The position numbers and the translations under genes were made by a program. 64,000 bases of DNA from Pseudacidovorax sp. (lineage in GTDB: Bacteria > Pseudomonadota > Gammaproteobacteria > Burkholderiales > Burkholderiaceae_C), in the NCBI RefSeq assembly GCF_017991995.1, contig NZ_JAGOPN010000009.1:62001-126000 (forward strand), read 5' to 3'. This document shows positions 54,525-63,981 of the stretch, piece after piece (position 1 is the first letter of the stretch; every line of letters begins with the position of its first letter). Below the pieces are notes generated by a model. It saw nothing but the letters and a program-made list of their open reading frames with translations. It ran no database searches and had not been told where the DNA came from.

Positions 54525-55541
54525 ATGGCCGTGCTGAATCGACGCGACATCCTGAAGACGGGCGCCGCCGCTGCGCTCGGCCTGGGCGCCATGGCGGCCC
54601 GCGCCGAAGGGCGCATCCGCATCGCGCAGCAGTTCGGCATCGGCTACCTGCTGCTGGACGTGGTGCGTGACCGCAAGCTGATCGAGAAACACGCCAAGGC
54701 ACTGGGTGTGCCCGTGGTCGAGGTGGAGTGGTCCTCCATCTCCGGCGCCACGGCCATGAACGAGGCCCTGCTGGCCGGCTCGCTCGACATCGTCTCGGCC
54801 GGCGTGCCGCCCATGCTCACGATGTGGGACCGCACGAAGGGCCGCCAGAACGTCAAGGCCGTGGCCGCGCTGGGCGCGTTGCCCAACTACCTGCTGAGCA
54901 ACAACCCGCAGGTGCGCACGCTGAAGGACCTGGGTCCCAAGGACCGTATCGCGGTGCCTGCGGCCGGCGTGGGCTTCCAGTCGCGCGTGCTGCAGATCGA
55001 GGCCGCGCGCGTCTTCGGCCGCGAGAACTTCAAGCGCCTGGACGACATCTCCGTGAGCCTGCCGCATCCGGATGCGACGGCCGCGCTCATCAAGGGCGGC
55101 TCGGAGATCAACACGCATTTCTCCAGCGCGCCCTTCTACTACCAAGCCCTGGCCGCCAACCCGGCGGTGCACAAGGTGATCAGCAGCTACGAGATCCTCG
55201 GCGGGCCGGCCACCTTCAACGTGCTCTACACCACGCAGAAGTACCGCGACGAGAACCGCCTGGTCTACAAGGCCTTCTACAACGCGCTGGTGGAGGCCGA
55301 GCAGATCGTGAAGGCCGACAAGGCCGCCGCGGCCGACATCTTCATCCGCGTGCAGAACTCCCGGCTCGACCCGGCCCTGGTGCGCCGCATCGTGCAGGAC
55401 CCGGAGAACGACTTCACCGTCTCGCCGCAGCGCAGCCAGGTCTATGCCGACGCGCTGTTCAAGCTGGGCGTGCTGCGCAACCAGGCGGCCTCGTGGAAGG
55501 ACTTCTTCTTCGAGGAAGCGTGGAGCCGGCCGGGCAGTTGA
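54525..55541 (+). CDS. Sulfonate/nitrate-type ABC transporter substrate-binding protein, second of pair
   Basis: The 338-residue exported protein has a Tat-like leader (MAVLNRRDILKTGAAAALGL) instead of the Sec signal of its upstream paralogue. It shares IRIAQQFGIGYLLLDVVRDR, WDRTKGRQNVKAVAALGALP, LPHPDATAALIKGGSEINTH and a similar C terminus (DFFFEEAW). The start lies 1 bp after the preceding stop. Duplicated binding proteins with different export routes may widen ligand range. Confidence 0.87.
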   Translation: MAVLNRRDILKTGAAAALGLGAMAARAEGRIRIAQQFGIGYLLLDVVRDRKLIEKHAKALGVPVVEVEWSSISGATAMNEALLAGSLDIVSAGVPPMLTMWDRTKGRQNVKAVAALGALPNYLLSNNPQVRTLKDLGPKDRIAVPAAGVGFQSRVLQIEAARVFGRENFKRLDDISVSLPHPDATAALIKGGSEINTHFSSAPFYYQALAANPAVHKVISSYEILGGPATFNVLYTTQKYRDENRLVYKAFYNALVEAEQIVKADKAAAADIFIRVQNSRLDPALVRRIVQDPENDFTVSPQRSQVYADALFKLGVLRNQAASWKDFFFEEAWSRPGS

Positions 55542-55611
55542 TGCTGCTGCCCACCCTGCCACCCACCCGCCCCCGGACGACCCGCGCCACCCTTTTCTCT
55601 TCGCCTCTGCC

Positions 55612-56504
<893 letters not shown>

Positions 56505-56508
<4 letters not shown>

Positions 56509-57383
56509 GTGCCATCCTTCCCCCGCTGCCGCCCGTGCGGCCCGAGTACGAACACGCACTCGAACCCTTCACCGCCAGCGCCGTCGAACGGCCCCTGCCC
56601 TGGTCCACGCGGCTGTGGCGCCAGACCTGGCTGCGCAAGGGCCTGATCCTGCTGGCGCTGGCGCTGCTGTGGGAACTGCTGGCACGCTGGCAGGACAACG
56701 ACCTGCTGCTGCCCACGGCCAGCGCCACCGCCCGCGCGCTCTTCGATGGGCTGGCCAGCGGCGAACTGATCGCCAAGACCGCCATCTCGCTGGGCGTGCT
56801 GGTGCAGGGCTATGCACTCGGGGTCGGGCTGGCCTTCCTGCTGACCTCGCTGGCGGTCTCCACCCAGCTGGGCCGCGACCTGCTGGGCACGCTCACCTCG
56901 ATGTTCAACCCGTTGCCGGCCATCGCCCTGCTGCCGCTGGCGCTGCTGTGGTTCGGCCTGGGCCAGGGCAGCCTGATCTTCGTGCTGGTGCATTCGGTCC
57001 TCTGGCCGCTGGCGCTCAACACTTATGCCGGCTTCCAGGCCGTGCCCGAGACGCTGCGCATGGCGGGTCGCAACTACGGCCTGGGCGGGCTGCGCTACGT
57101 GCTGCAGATCCTGGTGCCGGCCGCGCTGCCGGCCATCCTGTCGGGCCTGAAGATCGGCTGGGCCTTCGCCTGGCGCACGCTGATCGCGGCCGAACTGGTG
57201 TTCGGCGCCAGCTCGGGCAAGGGCGGGCTTGGCTGGTACATCTTCCAGAACCGCAACGAGCTCTACACCGACCGCGTGTTCGCCGGCCTGGCGCTGGTGG
57301 TGATCATCGGGCTGCTGGTGGAAGGGCTGGGCTTCGCCACCCTGGAGCGCCTGACGGTGCGCAAGTGGGGGCAGCAGCGCTGA
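56505..57383 (+). CDS. Sulfonate/nitrate-type ABC transporter permease
   Basis: The 292-residue permease has a polar N terminus of ~45 residues, about six hydrophobic segments and SsuC/TauC motifs: LTSMFNPLPAIALLPLALLW, VHSVLWPLALNTYAGFQAVP, coupling loop MAGRNYGLGGLRYVLQILVP and ASSGKGGLGWYIFQNRNELY. It ends the operon begun at 52508; a 9-3-9 hairpin lies 62 bp downstream. Confidence 0.88.
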
Positions 57384-57445
57384 TGACGGGCGCACGCGCC
57401 GAACCGTCGGCAACCGGGCGGGACGACCGCGTTGTCGGCCTGCGT

Positions 57446-57466
57446 GCCGCGGGCCCGGCCCGCGGC
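57446..57466 (+). terminator. 9-3-9 GC hairpin after sulfonate ABC operon
   Basis: GCCGCGGGC (57446-57454), CCG loop, GCCCGCGGC (57458-57466): a perfect strong stem between the permease and the MarR gene. No T-run follows; it may act with Rho. Confidence 0.45.
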
Positions 57467-57483
57467 GAAGACCGCCTCACGGA

Positions 57484-57499
57484 CAAGGGTTAACCCTTG
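57484..57499. promoter_or_regulatory. 16-bp perfect palindrome upstream of marR-type gene
   Basis: CAAGGGTTAACCCTTG is fully self-complementary with no loop, the geometry of a dimer-bound operator. It lies 42 bp before the MarR start and 12 bp before a second palindrome. Confidence 0.55.
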
Positions 57500-57510
57500 C
57501 TCGTGGGCAA

Positions 57511-57530
57511 ATAGATAGCTAGCTAACTAT
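57511..57530. promoter_or_regulatory. 20-bp MarR-type operator palindrome
   Basis: ATAGATAGCTAGCTAACTAT is self-complementary at 18 of 20 positions (9 of 10 base pairs). AT-rich TAGCTAGCTA dyads are typical MarR-family operators. It ends 10 bp before the start codon, so binding would block transcription or initiation; autorepression is likely. Confidence 0.65.
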
Positions 57531-57540
57531 ATTGGAGGGC

Positions 57541-58032
57541 ATGTCCGATGCCGCCCTCCCCGCTTCCGCCGCCGATCCCGCCGAGCTGCGCAACCTCACC
57601 TTCACGCTCAGCCTGCTGCAGCGCGCCTATCGCGCCGCAGCCGACCGGGCGGTGGCGCACCTGGGCATCTCGCAGGCGGCCGGCTGGGCGCTGGTGACCA
57701 TTGGCCGGCAGGGCGACGGCACCCGCCAGGGCGTGATCGCCGACCTGCTGGGCATCGAAGGCCCCACGCTGATCCGCACGCTGGACCAACTGGTGGGCGC
57801 CGGCCTGGTGGAGCGGCGCGAGGACCCGACCGACCGCCGCGCCCGCACGCTGCACCTGACCGAGTCCGGCGCCGAGATCCAGGCCCGCATCGAGGAAGCG
57901 CTCAATGCCCTGCGCACCGAGCTGTTCCAGGACATCCCCGCCGAGGACGTGCGCGCCTGCCTGCGCGTGTTCGGCACGCTCTGGACCCGCCTGGGCAAGG
58001 CCGACCGGGGCGGCGTCGCCTCGGAGTCCTGA
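57541..58032 (+). CDS. MarR-family transcriptional regulator
   Basis: The 163-residue protein has a winged helix-turn-helix of the MarR family: LGISQAAGWALVTIGRQGDG, GVIADLLGIEGPTLIRTLDQ, LVERREDPTDRRARTLHLTE and a C-terminal dimerisation helix. The ATG at 57541 has GGAGGG unusually close (1 base); a TTG at 57532 is an alternative start. Aromatic carboxylates or phenolics are typical ligands. It is the first gene of the efflux operon and probably represses it through the palindromes at 57484-57530. The efflux gene begins 1 bp after its stop. Confidence 0.87.
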   Translation: MSDAALPASAADPAELRNLTFTLSLLQRAYRAAADRAVAHLGISQAAGWALVTIGRQGDGTRQGVIADLLGIEGPTLIRTLDQLVGAGLVERREDPTDRRARTLHLTESGAEIQARIEEALNALRTELFQDIPAEDVRACLRVFGTLWTRLGKADRGGVASES

Positions 58033-58033
58033 C

Positions 58034-60193
58034 ATGCGCCTGCCCCGCCAGTTGCCGCGCTTCAGCGCGGCCGAGATGCTTTTTTCCGCGAAATGCTTCG
58101 GCGCCGCCATGCTCGCGATGACGGTGGCGAGCTGGGCCGGCCTGCCCCGGCCCTTCTGGGCGCTGATGACCACCTACATCGTGGCCAATCCGCTGGCCGG
58201 CGCGGTGCGCTCCAAGGCGGTGTTCCGCCTGCTCGGCACCCTGCTCGGCTGCGCGGCCACGCTGCTGCTGGTGCCGGCCCTGGTCGACGCGCCCGAGCTG
58301 CTCACGCTGGCGCTGGCCCTGTGGGTGGCGCTGTGTCTGTTCGTCTCGCTGCTCGACCGCACGCCCCGCTCCTACCTCTTCATGCTGGCCGGCTATTCGG
58401 CGGCGCTGATCGGCTTTCCGTCGGTGGGCGCGCCGCTGGGCGTGTTCGACACGGCCTCGGCCCGCGTGCAGGAGATCGCCATCGGCATCGTCTGCGGCAC
58501 GCTGGTGCACAGCCTGGTGTGGCCGGTGAGCATGGCGCCCACGCTGGTCGGGCTGATGGACCGCACGCTGGCCGATGCCGGCGCCTGGCTGCGCGGCATG
58601 GTGCAGGCCGCGCCGAATGCCGACGCCGGCCGGCAGGCCGCGCGCCGCAAGCTGGCGGGCGATATCTCGCAGCTGCGCGTGATGGCCACGCATGTGCCCT
58701 TCGACACCAGCCACCTCAAGTGGACGGCGTCCGCCGTGCGGGCCCTGCAGCACGAGGTGGCGGCGCTCACGCCCTTCGCCTCGGCCGTGGACGACCGGCT
58801 GCAGGCCCTGCGCGATGCCGACGGGCGCCTGCCGGCCGACGTGGAACGCACCGTGGGCGAGGTGCTCGCCCGCCTGGCCGACAGCGGCCGCACGGCGCCC
58901 GGCAGCACGCCCACGCCCCTGCCCGACGCTGCGTTGGCCGAACTCCACGCCGCCGCCCGGAGCCTGGGCGCAACCGCAACCGCGGCCGAGCCCGATGCCT
59001 GGGGGCTGGCCCTGCGCACCGGCCTGGCCGTGCGGCTGGAAGCCCTGATCGACGCCTGGGCCGCCTGCGTGCAGTTGCGCCAGCAGATCGACGCCGGCCT
59101 GGCCGGCCGCCCGGTGCCGCTGCCTGCGACCACCGGCCGCGCCGCACCGGCGGCGCGCGACGTGCTGCACCGCGACGTGGGCATGGCCGCCTGGTCCGCG
59201 CTGGCGGCGGCGCTGGCCATCTGCCTGTGCTCCGCCTTCTGGATCTTCACCGGCTGGCCCGGCGGCTCCGCCATGGCCATGATGGCGGCCGTCTTCTGCT
59301 CCTTCTTCGCGGGCATGGACGACCCGGCGCCGTCGATCTACGCCTTCCTCAAGGTGCTGCTGCTGTCGCTGCCGCTGGCGGCCCTGTACGTGCTGGTGCT
59401 GATGCCCCTGGTGGTGGACCTGCCCACGCTGGCCCTGGTGTGCGCCCCGGCCTTCCTGGTGCTGGGCGTCTACCTGGGCCGGCCGGCCACCTTCATGAAG
59501 GCGATGGCGCTGCTGCTGTCGGGCGTGATCGGCACGCTTTCGCTGCACGACACCGGCCAGGCCGACTTCGCCAGCTTCGTCAACGCCATGATCGGCCAGG
59601 TGCTGGGCGTGGCCGCGGCGGCCGTGGTGACGGCGCTGGTGCGTTCGGTGAGCGCCGACTGGGGCGCACGCCGCATCCAGCGCATGACCTGGCGCGAACT
59701 GGGCCGCCTGCCGCGGCAGGCCGACGACGCGCAGGCGCGGCTGCATGCGGCACGCGTGCTCGACCGCATCGGCCTGCTGGCGCCGCGCATCGCGCAGGCC
59801 GGCGGCACGGTGGACGGCGTGAATGCCGACGACGCGCTGGTGGACCTGCGCATCGGCACCGACCTGCATGCGCTGCGCCGCCATGCCGCGCTGCTGCCGG
59901 GCCGGCTGGGGCCGGACATCCTGGCGCAGGTGGCGCGGCTGTTCCGCGAGCATCCCGCCGGCCTGACCACCGGCCAGGCCGCGCAGGACCGCCCGGCCCT
60001 GGCCCGGCGCATCGACGAAGGCCTGCAGGCGCTGCTGCCTTCCGGCACGTCGCCCCCTGGGCCCGACCTGGCAGCCGATGCCGCCGACGGGCGCCGCGCG
60101 CTGCTGGCCGCCCTCGTCGGCCTGCGCCGCAACCTCTATCCCACGCGGCCCTGGCCGGCCGCGCCTTCAACCCTCCAGGAAGTCCCCGCATGA
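58034..60193 (+). CDS. FUSC-family inner-membrane efflux protein (AaeB-like)
   Basis: The 719-residue protein has two membrane blocks of about six helices each (residues ~20-165 and ~385-530), each followed by a cytosolic helical region. Typical stretches are LPRPFWALMTTYIVANPLAG and AFWIFTGWPGGSAMAMMAAV, matching fusaric-acid-resistance/AaeB proteins. They export aromatic carboxylic acids with a periplasmic adaptor. ATGA overlap with the DUF1656 gene and the downstream adaptor and outer-membrane genes complete the system. Confidence 0.88.
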   Translation: MRLPRQLPRFSAAEMLFSAKCFGAAMLAMTVASWAGLPRPFWALMTTYIVANPLAGAVRSKAVFRLLGTLLGCAATLLLVPALVDAPELLTLALALWVALCLFVSLLDRTPRSYLFMLAGYSAALIGFPSVGAPLGVFDTASARVQEIAIGIVCGTLVHSLVWPVSMAPTLVGLMDRTLADAGAWLRGMVQAAPNADAGRQAARRKLAGDISQLRVMATHVPFDTSHLKWTASAVRALQHEVAALTPFASAVDDRLQALRDADGRLPADVERTVGEVLARLADSGRTAPGSTPTPLPDAALAELHAAARSLGATATAAEPDAWGLALRTGLAVRLEALIDAWAACVQLRQQIDAGLAGRPVPLPATTGRAAPAARDVLHRDVGMAAWSALAAALAICLCSAFWIFTGWPGGSAMAMMAAVFCSFFAGMDDPAPSIYAFLKVLLLSLPLAALYVLVLMPLVVDLPTLALVCAPAFLVLGVYLGRPATFMKAMALLLSGVIGTLSLHDTGQADFASFVNAMIGQVLGVAAAAVVTALVRSVSADWGARRIQRMTWRELGRLPRQADDAQARLHAARVLDRIGLLAPRIAQAGGTVDGVNADDALVDLRIGTDLHALRRHAALLPGRLGPDILAQVARLFREHPAGLTTGQAAQDRPALARRIDEGLQALLPSGTSPPGPDLAADAADGRRALLAALVGLRRNLYPTRPWPAAPSTLQEVPA

Positions 60194-60405
60194 CCGGCGA
60201 AGCCACGTTCTATGGCGTCTACGTCCCCTGGCTGCTGGTGCTGGCCGTGGTGGCCTGGGGCCTGTGCTGGGGCGCACGCCGCCTGCTCGGCGCCCTGGGC
60301 GTCTACCGCTGGGTCTGGCATGCCGCCCTGTTCGACACCGCGCTCTATGTGCTGATCCTCTTTCTGCTGAGCCGACTGACGGCCGCCCAAGGATTCCTCT
60401 CATGA
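60190..60405 (+). CDS. DUF1656 small membrane protein (AaeX-like)
   Basis: The 71-residue protein has two hydrophobic helices (VPWLLVLAVVAWGLCWGARR and HAALFDTALYVLILFLLSRL) and the YGVYVP start typical of DUF1656/AaeX. It lies between the FUSC and adaptor genes with 4-bp overlaps on both sides, the standard position in aae-type operons. Its precise function is unknown; it probably assists the FUSC protein in the inner membrane. Confidence 0.88.
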   Translation: MTGEATFYGVYVPWLLVLAVVAWGLCWGARRLLGALGVYRWVWHAALFDTALYVLILFLLSRLTAAQGFLS

Positions 60406-61454
60406 CAACGACTTCAACGACAACGACGACACGCAGCCGCGCCCTGGCGGCCCAATCCGCCCGGGTGCTACTGACGCTCGGCATGGTGGCCCTGGCCGTC
60501 TGGGCCGGCCTGCGCCTGTGGGACCACTACGAACTCGCGCCCTGGACGCGCGACGGCCGCGTGCGCGCCAACGTCGTGCAGGTGGCGCCCGACGTGTCGG
60601 GCCTGGTGAGTGCCGTGCGCGTGCAGGACAACCAGGCCGTCAAGGCCGGCGAGGTGCTGTTCGAGATCGACCCGGCGCGCTTCGCCCTCGCCGTGCAGCA
60701 GGCGCGCGTGGGCGTGCAGTCGGCGCAGGTGAGCCTGGCGCAGGCCCGCCGCGAGGACGCCCGCAATGCCAGCCTGTCGGACCTGGTGCCGCGCGAGCTG
60801 CGCGAGCAGTCCCGCACCCGGGTCGATGCGGCGGCCGCTACCCTGGCACGCGCCGAGGTCGAGCTGCACACGGCCGAGCTCAACCTGCAGCGCGCCACGG
60901 TGCGGGCGCCGGTCGATGGCTGGGTCACCAACCTGGAGTTGCGCACCGGCGCCTACGCCGCCGCCGGCCGCGGCGCCATGGCCGTGGTGGACCGCGGCTC
61001 CTTCTACGTCGAAGGCTATTTCGAGGAGACCAAGCTGGCCCGCATCCACCCCGGCGACGCCGTGCGCGTGACGCCCATGGGCAGCCGCGTGCCGCTGGCC
61101 GGCCGGGTGCAGAGCATTGCCGCCGGCATCGCCGACCGCGACCGCTCCACCGGCGCCAACCTGCTGCCCAGCGTCAACCCCACCTTCAACTGGGTGCGGC
61201 TGGCGCAGCGTGTGCCGGTACGGGTGCAGCTGGACGCGCAGCCGGACGCAACGGGCCTGGTGGCGGGCCAGACCGTGCTGGTCGAGGTGGTGGCGCAAGG
61301 CGATGCCGCGGCGGCGCACGGCACGGCGACCCACGCGCGCGAACACGCCCCTGCGGCCGACGCCGGGGCCGCCCTGGCCGCCCCGCAGGACCAGGGCCAT
61401 GCCGCTCCGGCCACGGCGGGCCACGGTGATCGCGCCCAAGGGGGACGGGCATGA
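60402..61454 (+). CDS. HlyD-family periplasmic adaptor (AaeA-like)
   Basis: The 350-residue adaptor starts with a Thr-rich segment, one N-terminal membrane anchor (LLTLGMVALAVWAGLRLW), then the beta-barrel/lipoyl half DGRVRANVVQVAPDVSGLVS, a coiled-coil hairpin and the second lipoyl half ATVRAPVDGWVTNLELRTGA, with YVEGYFEETKLARIHPGDAV after it. A His/Ala-rich C-terminal tail of about 50 residues (AHGTATHAREHAPAADAG) is unusual. It bridges the FUSC pump and the outer-membrane channel encoded next (ATGA overlap). Confidence 0.88.
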   Translation: MTTTSTTTTTRSRALAAQSARVLLTLGMVALAVWAGLRLWDHYELAPWTRDGRVRANVVQVAPDVSGLVSAVRVQDNQAVKAGEVLFEIDPARFALAVQQARVGVQSAQVSLAQARREDARNASLSDLVPRELREQSRTRVDAAAATLARAEVELHTAELNLQRATVRAPVDGWVTNLELRTGAYAAAGRGAMAVVDRGSFYVEGYFEETKLARIHPGDAVRVTPMGSRVPLAGRVQSIAAGIADRDRSTGANLLPSVNPTFNWVRLAQRVPVRVQLDAQPDATGLVAGQTVLVEVVAQGDAAAAHGTATHAREHAPAADAGAALAAPQDQGHAAPATAGHGDRAQGGRA

Positions 61455-62917
61455 CCCGGCGCCCCGACCGTACGGCCGCCGCCTTCGGCCGACGCGCACC
61501 CGCCCTGCTGGGTGCGCTGCTGCTGGCCGGCTGCGGCAGCCTGGCCGTGGGCCCCGACTATCAAGTGCCGCCACAGGCCGCAGTGCAAAACCCGGCCGCG
61601 GCCCAGCCTTTCCAGGAGGCGCAGGCCCCGGGCGCCCAGGCCGCCGTCTCGGCCGAGCCGTTGCCGGCACGCTGGTGGCACCTGTTCCGCGACCCGACGC
61701 TCGACACGCTGGTGCAGGAAGCGCTCGCCCACAACACTGACCTGCGCGTGGCCGCCGCCAATCTGGAACGCCAGCAGGCCACCCTGGCCCAGGTGCGCGC
61801 CGAGGAACAGCCGCAGCTGTCGGTGTCCGGCGGGCCGGCCTTCGGCCATGTCTCGGGACTGTCGGAACTGGCGCCCGGCGTCAGCCCACCCGACCAGTTC
61901 GCCTACAGCCTGGGCGCGGGCCTGTCGTACCAGGTCGACGTGGTCGGCGAGCTGCGCCGCGCGGCCGAGGCGGCGCACGCCGACACCGCGGCCGCCGCAG
62001 CCGCGGTGGACCTGGCCCGCGTCAATGCCGCGGCCGGTACCGCGCGCGCCTATGCGACCGCCTGCGCCACCGGCCAGCAGCTGAAGGTGGCCGAGCACTC
62101 CGTCGCCCTGCAGAAGGAACAGCTGGCCGTGGTGCAGCGGCTGCACGACGCCGGTCGTGCGGGCGCCACCGACCTCGCCCGCTCGCGCGCGCTGCTGGCC
62201 CAACTGCAGGCCGCGCCCCCCGCGCTGCGCGCGCAGCGCCAAGCCGCGCTGTACCAGCTGGCTGCCTGGCTGGGCCGCACGCCCGGTGCGCTGCCGGCCG
62301 AGGTGCAGCAGTGCGCCACCGTGCCCCAGGTGGCCGGCGCGCTGCCGGTGGGCGACGGCGCCGCCCTGCTGCGGCGCCGGCCCGACATCCGGCGCAGCGA
62401 ACGGCAACTGGCCGCCGCCACGGCCCGCATCGGCGTGGCCACGGCCCAGCTCTATCCCAAGGTGTCGCTGGGCCTGTCGGCCAGCTCGTCCGGGCCGGCC
62501 GACGACTTCCTGGGCCGGGACACCTTCGCCTGGAACATCGGCCCGCTGATCCGCTGGAGCCTGCCCAACACCGGCGCCGCGCGCGCCCGCATCGCCGGGG
62601 CCGAGGCCTCGGCCCGGATGGCGCTGGCAAGCTTCGACGGCACCGTGCTGCAGGCGCTTCGCGAAACGGAGACCGCCCTGTCGGCCTACCGGCAGGAGCT
62701 GGTCGGCGTGGAGGCGCTCCAGCGGGCGCGCGACGACAGCGCGCAGGTCGCCAGCCAGGCACAGCGCCTGTACGTAGGCGGGCGCAGCGCCTACCTGGAC
62801 ACGCTGGATGCCCAGCGCTCGCTGGCCAGCGCCGAAGCCAGCCTGGCCGCCGCGCAGACGCGCGTGGCGCAGGAGCAGGTCGCCGTCTTCATGGCGCTGG
62901 GCGGTGGCTGGGAATGA
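61451..62917 (+). CDS. NodT-type outer-membrane efflux lipoprotein
   Basis: The 488-residue TolC-like factor has a lipobox LLLAGC with lipidated Cys28, then VGPDYQVP, PARWWHLFRDPTLDTLVQEA and LAHNTDLRVAAANLERQQAT, plus the repeat half with LLRRRPDIRRSERQLAAATA and IGVATAQLYPKVSLGLS. It is the outer-membrane channel of the MarR-regulated efflux system and the last gene of the operon. Confidence 0.9.
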   Translation: MTRRPDRTAAAFGRRAPALLGALLLAGCGSLAVGPDYQVPPQAAVQNPAAAQPFQEAQAPGAQAAVSAEPLPARWWHLFRDPTLDTLVQEALAHNTDLRVAAANLERQQATLAQVRAEEQPQLSVSGGPAFGHVSGLSELAPGVSPPDQFAYSLGAGLSYQVDVVGELRRAAEAAHADTAAAAAAVDLARVNAAAGTARAYATACATGQQLKVAEHSVALQKEQLAVVQRLHDAGRAGATDLARSRALLAQLQAAPPALRAQRQAALYQLAAWLGRTPGALPAEVQQCATVPQVAGALPVGDGAALLRRRPDIRRSERQLAAATARIGVATAQLYPKVSLGLSASSSGPADDFLGRDTFAWNIGPLIRWSLPNTGAARARIAGAEASARMALASFDGTVLQALRETETALSAYRQELVGVEALQRARDDSAQVASQAQRLYVGGRSAYLDTLDAQRSLASAEASLAAAQTRVAQEQVAVFMALGGGWE

Positions 62918-62932
62918 GCCGGCCGGCGCCGC

Positions 62933-63286
62933 TCAGCGGACCGCCGCCATTTCCACGCCCAGGCGACGCATCGGGGAAGGAGCCAGCGGGGCAGTCCCGC
63001 CGGCCTGCGCAGAAGTACCCATGGCCAACGGTGCCCCGGAGGATGGGCCAACGGACCGATCCGACGTCGGCGCCCCCATGGGCGAGGGCCGCGGGTCGGC
63101 CGTGAACAAGGGGATGCGAACCGCGTCGCCAGCGGCGGCCTGAGGCGATTGCGCCGTCGGCGCCTGCGCCAAGGCCGCCGCGCTCACGCCCAGGGCCAGG
63201 GCGGCCAGCACACCGCTGCGCCATCGGACCGGCGACGCCCGCTCGCGCAGCAATGCAGTGCAGTGGGTGGGAATGTCGAAGTGCAT
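62933..63286 (-). CDS. Small secreted protein of unknown function
   Basis: The 117-residue protein is unrecognised. A hydrophobic segment (SGVLAALALGVSAAALAQA) after a charged N terminus looks like a signal peptide or a membrane anchor; the rest is low-complexity, rich in Pro, Ser, Ala and Gly. The start at 63286 was chosen because an excellent Shine-Dalgarno, AGGAGGT, precedes it; the longer frame from 63547 has no such site. It is monocistronic and converges on the efflux operon. No function can be assigned. Confidence 0.55.
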   Translation of the reverse strand: MHFDIPTHCTALLRERASPVRWRSGVLAALALGVSAAALAQAPTAQSPQAAAGDAVRIPLFTADPRPSPMGAPTSDRSVGPSSGAPLAMGTSAQAGGTAPLAPSPMRRLGVEMAAVR

Positions 63287-63516
63287 GGCGACCTCCTGAG
63301 GCATGGCTGCGGAAATCGGGATGGGCCCTTTTGCGGCCGTCCAGGCACTGTCGAGCGCATCCAGGCACGCCCATGTCGGCAGCCCCAGTGGCACCCTGTA
63401 GGCCGCCGGGAGACACACCCTGTCGCCAAGTGCCAGGGCCGACGCCGGTCGCCAGGCATTTAGACTCGCCAGCTTCCCCTCACAACAAGGCGCCCCCGAG
63501 GCGCCCGTACTCCTCC

Positions 63517-63981
63517 ATGACAGCACGTGCCTCGAGCGTCGAAGCACTGGAAGCCGAAATCGCGCGCCTCACCCAGGAGCGCCGCGACCTCGAACGCCAG
63601 CAGCGGCAATTGCGGGTCGACGAACTCAAGGCCCTGGTCGACCACTTCGCCCAGCAGTTGGGCGCCGCCGGTTTCGGCCTGCAGGATGGCATCGACGCCC
63701 TGCAGGCGCGCGCCCGGCCGGCACCCCCGCCCGTCGAACAACCCGTGCGGCACTCGGTCATCAAGCCGGCACCCTTCGTGACGGCACCCAAGTCGCAGCC
63801 GCGCCCGCCGATGGACGCCGTGCACCTGCGCGCCCAAAGCGTGCTGGGCAGCGATGCCATCGACTGGCTCCAGCGGGCGCATCCGCTGCTGGGCGGCATG
63901 ACACCGGCACAGATGGCCGCCACGCCGCGCGGCGAGGAAAAGGTGCTGGCCCTGCTGGCTGCCTACGCACGCGGCGCCTGA
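63517..63981 (+). CDS. Coiled-coil protein with H-NS-like N terminus and MbcA/ParS-like C-terminal domain
   Basis: The 154-residue protein starts with a coiled coil, residues ~6-50 (EALEAEIARLTQERRDLERQ, then LRVDELKALVDHF), similar in pattern to the H-NS oligomerisation region. A Pro-rich linker follows (~68-100). Residues ~108-152 (LRAQSVLGSDAIDWLQRAHP, LLGGMTPAQMAATPRGEEKV) resemble the Xre/MbcA/ParS toxin-binding domain (DUF2384). No RES-type toxin gene is visible, but only 19 bp remain before the window ends. The region 63287-63516 is a divergent promoter region; TAGACT at 63461 is a possible -10. Function is uncertain. Confidence 0.65.
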   Translation: MTARASSVEALEAEIARLTQERRDLERQQRQLRVDELKALVDHFAQQLGAAGFGLQDGIDALQARARPAPPPVEQPVRHSVIKPAPFVTAPKSQPRPPMDAVHLRAQSVLGSDAIDWLQRAHPLLGGMTPAQMAATPRGEEKVLALLAAYARGA

